A stretch of DNA of 7,635 bases from Bdellovibrionales bacterium (GTDB lineage: Bacteria; Bdellovibrionota; UBA1018). Location: contig JAGWZD010000094.1 in NCBI GenBank assembly GCA_018968995.1, forward strand, positions 1-7,635, written 5' to 3'. This document shows positions 6,601-7,635 of this stretch, piece by piece. A program made the translations under genes and the position numbers. The first letter of the stretch is position 1; the number at the start of each line of letters is the position of its first letter. The notes under the pieces are model-generated. The model had not been told where the DNA came from, searched no databases, and worked only from the letters and a program-made list of their open reading frames with translations.

Positions 6601-7384
6601 TGAAGTGAAGCTGGTCTCAGCGGGTGGAAACCTGTTCACACAGGTTGAGGATTGGCCTGAAAGCCGACGGCTGACCCAGGAAAAACAAGTGGTGGGTTTT
6701 TACGTTTCTGGGCATCCCATGGATCGGTGGCAGAAGGTGGCCGAAGGATGGCTAGGCTGGACCATCGCGAAGCTCAAACGGGTGAATGAAGATAAGGCTG
6801 CGGCTCGGGCAAAAGGTTCAGTGGCGGCAGCAGCAGCAATGCCAGGACCTGATGGGCGGTATCAGCGTCCTCCAAAGACTGAGATCAAGCTTTGTGGCCT
6901 TTTAGGTGAAGTTCGTGAGGTCATGACCAAGAAAGGCAGTCGAATGGCTTTTGGCCAAATTGAGGACCTCGATGGAAAAATCGAAGTCGTCTTTTTTCCA
7001 GAGGCCTATCAACAGCTGGGGGACTTTATTAAGCAGGCGTCTTCAGAGGCCAATCCCGTGGTACTGACCGGAGAAATTGAATGGACCGACGAGGCCCCCA
7101 AGGTGCTGGCAAAGAGCCTAGATTGGGCCGAGGAGGCTCATAAGACCCGAGTTCAGCGCATGGTCCTTCACCTCGATCCATCGGTGGTGAGCATCGAGCA
7201 ATTGCGGGCACTCAAGCAGGGTCTTTTGGGGCACCGAGGCAAGTGTCCCGTGGTGATTGAATTCCAAGGCGCTTCCTTTCGCACGTCGCTGGCCTTGCCA
7301 GGGACGATTCGGGTGGATGGAACCCCTCAACTTGCCCAAGTGATCAATCAAATCTTTGGCCGAAGCGTGGTGTCCTTGCACTAA
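3629..7384 (+). CDS. dnaE: DNA polymerase III alpha subunit (DnaE)
   Basis: This is the catalytic subunit of the replicative polymerase, acting in the cytoplasm with the beta clamp and clamp loader. It has 1251 residues, longer than E. coli DnaE (1160). The PHP domain (about 10-330) opens with FVHLHLHTQYSLLEG. The polymerase core contains GPGRGSGAGSLVAYSL, the catalytic cluster PDFDIDF (Asp463/465/467) and KFDFLGLKTLT (Asp616), then LYRPGPLNSGM and GFNKSHSAAYG. A helix-hairpin-helix region lies near 897-910 (EAIKGVGGSAVD). A QNSLF clamp-binding motif is at 981-985. An OB fold spans about 1086-1160, and a C-terminal domain follows. The PHP site is partly degraded: the usual TDHGN is TDSQN (48-52) and the usual NDxHY is SNCHY (246-250). 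Ala-rich insertions occur at 82-102, 138-159 and about 1058-1083. The start is either GTG at 3629 (GTGA overlap with the upstream stop) or ATG at 3641 (G-run about 11 nt upstream); numbering here uses 3629. It is DnaE and not PolC because no exonuclease domain is inserted. Confidence 0.97.
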   Translation: MSPPMSATASFVHLHLHTQYSLLEGAIRLETLFDHVKALGMDSVAMTDSQNLFGAMDFYHSARAVGIKPLIGCELHCVPQFLGAPPPTAAAAALGSAGAGTRVTDFGPKFHTLVVLCKDLTGYRNLCQMVTQSSLKMRAAVVAAQANGTSKSQSAAPTRALVDRELLERYGEGLVVLSGGLRGEIPYRLLFGDQDGASELIAWMKKRFGSDFYLEIEDTGLPEQEFVNEELSRLAQKHELKLVGSSNCHYLKPEDAEAQEVLQCIEAAKNLDFNRPKSLVPNEYWVKPPELMRERLERFPGAYENTAEVAAKCNLEFQFKDEKGRKIYHLPDFRPEGVEKSQPFDTVAYFKDQARKGLQERFESHAFVETLKKADWTEKKKEYEKRLEEELVMIERTGFSGYFLVVADFIGWAKRHEIPVGPGRGSGAGSLVAYSLKITDIDPIPFNLLFERFINPERISMPDFDIDFCQDRRGEVIEYVERKYGKDNVCQIITFGKLQAKACVKDVGRVLGLSFSDTDQITKLFPDVLNIEIAQAIEQEPRLRERMDMDPKIAKVMEYALALEGLYRNSGIHAAGVIITEQPVVNYCPLLVTKDGDVVTQFDKDKAEDVGLVKFDFLGLKTLTVIDNAVKLVRSVAAKGSADSDFSIETINYSDPEVFALISSGDTDGVFQVESSGMKDLCSRLQPGSLEDITAINALYRPGPLNSGMVDDFVDRKHGRKPIVYEVDQLAPILKDTYGVIVYQEQVMQIARELAGYSLGQADLLRRAMGKKKPEEMAKHSEIFIKGATEKGLDPIKAKAIFDLMAMFAEYGFNKSHSAAYGVLTYQTAFLKRYYPAEFMAALMTTEMDATEKLTKYISDARAHGIQVLTPDVNKSERKFSVERLEDGTKAIRFGLEAIKGVGGSAVDSIMSTRTENPFRNVLDFSKRVSTRKVNKKVLESLTVAGAFDAIAEVNRPSILASLEKILEAASDEQAEREMGQNSLFDSFSSDEVKLVSAGGNLFTQVEDWPESRRLTQEKQVVGFYVSGHPMDRWQKVAEGWLGWTIAKLKRVNEDKAAARAKGSVAAAAAMPGPDGRYQRPPKTEIKLCGLLGEVREVMTKKGSRMAFGQIEDLDGKIEVVFFPEAYQQLGDFIKQASSEANPVVLTGEIEWTDEAPKVLAKSLDWAEEAHKTRVQRMVLHLDPSVVSIEQLRALKQGLLGHRGKCPVVIEFQGASFRTSLALPGTIRVDGTPQLAQVINQIFGRSVVSLH

Positions 7385-7404
7385 GCCCCTGCCACCGTTA
7401 CACT
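7376..7404 (+). promoter_or_regulatory. Putative promoter giving a leaderless transcript
   Basis: TACACT (7399-7404) matches 4 of 6 bases of the -10 consensus, and TTGCAC (7376-7381) matches 3 of 6 of the -35, with 17 bp between them. Transcription would start about 7 nt past the -10, on or next to the ATG at 7412. The absence of any ribosome site before that ATG agrees with this. No terminator hairpin separates dnaE from this point, so read-through from dnaE is also possible. Confidence 0.35.
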
Positions 7405-7411
7405 TTTCGCC

Positions 7412-7635
7412 ATGGGCGTTTTCAAGAACCGAGTTTCCCAGTCGCGTAGTGCGAAAGTCCTTTTGATGGGGCTATTCTGCATCCAGTCGGCCTCGGTATT
7501 CGCCAATACGAACGCTCCAGAACCCTCTGCCTCTCAAAGTCCATCGGCTGTAAGTCTTCAAGAGGCGCTGCGCACGGCAGTCTTGGGCGTTAAGATCAAG
7601 CTCGGGCCGCTTCTTCCTTGGCAGCAATTGGTTTT
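7412..7635 (+). CDS. Secreted or periplasmic protein, N-terminal part (runs off the window)
   Basis: An open frame of 74 codons starts at ATG 7412 and is still open at the window end. The N-terminus is a textbook signal peptide: a basic n-region (MGVFKNRVSQSRSAK), a hydrophobic core (VLLMGLFCIQ) and a signal peptidase I site after SASVFA, at about residue 31/32. The Cys in the core is not in a lipobox. The mature protein begins with a Ser/Pro/Ala-rich linker (NTNAPEPSASQSPSA) and then VSLQEALRTAVLGVKIKLGP, the start of a folded region. I cannot name the family from this much. It begins 27 nt after the dnaE stop with no ribosome site. A downstream in-frame ATG at 7466 would remove the basic n-region and so fits less well. 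Confidence 0.7.
   Translation, partial: MGVFKNRVSQSRSAKVLLMGLFCIQSASVFANTNAPEPSASQSPSAVSLQEALRTAVLGVKIKLGPLLPWQQLV

Noticed and set aside
4017..7381. Several 60-138 codon frames on the minus strand and two on the plus strand inside dnaE
   Set aside because: All overlap conserved DnaE coding sequence and lack ribosome sites or family resemblance.

Overview
The window is a compact, single-direction block of mostly housekeeping genes from a Gram-negative bacterium of moderate GC content. A DnaE-type replicase, a proteobacterial-style MiaB and a signal-peptide protein support a Gram-negative host. A relative of Bdellovibrionota or the former Deltaproteobacteria is my best guess, but it is an inference from overall style and not a placement.

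Layout. Positions 1-273 hold no confident gene. They contain a possible start of a leftward gene, interrupted by an in-frame TGA, and a plausible rightward promoter. A rightward gene (274-798) encodes a glycine-cleavage-H-like lipoyl fold that has lost the lipoylation lysine and carries a 55-residue, almost purely acidic tail. A 59-nt gap follows, and then four tightly packed genes run to 7384: miaB (tRNA methylthiotransferase), a gamma-class carbonic anhydrase-like hexapeptide protein, an unrecognised two-TM membrane protein, and dnaE (replicative DNA polymerase alpha subunit). Gene borders are overlaps or gaps of a few bases (TTGA at 2387-2390, about 10 nt at 2909-2918, GTGA at 3629-3632), so co-transcription and translational coupling are likely. 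A new gene starts at 7412 and runs off the window. It encodes a secreted protein with a clear signal peptide, and its upstream sequence suggests a leaderless mRNA.

How the genes fit together. miaB and dnaE both serve information processing (decoding fidelity and chromosome replication). The gamma-carbonic-anhydrase-like protein and the membrane protein have no obvious functional tie to them, so the cluster looks like an operon of convenience.

I found no mobile element, CRISPR array, RNA gene or defence system, and nothing I would call a new multi-gene system. The points most worth checking are the lysine-less H-like protein with its acidic tail, the G7/C6/C5 structure and slippery heptamer at the membrane protein-dnaE junction, the partly degraded PHP metal site of DnaE, and the leaderless start at 7412.
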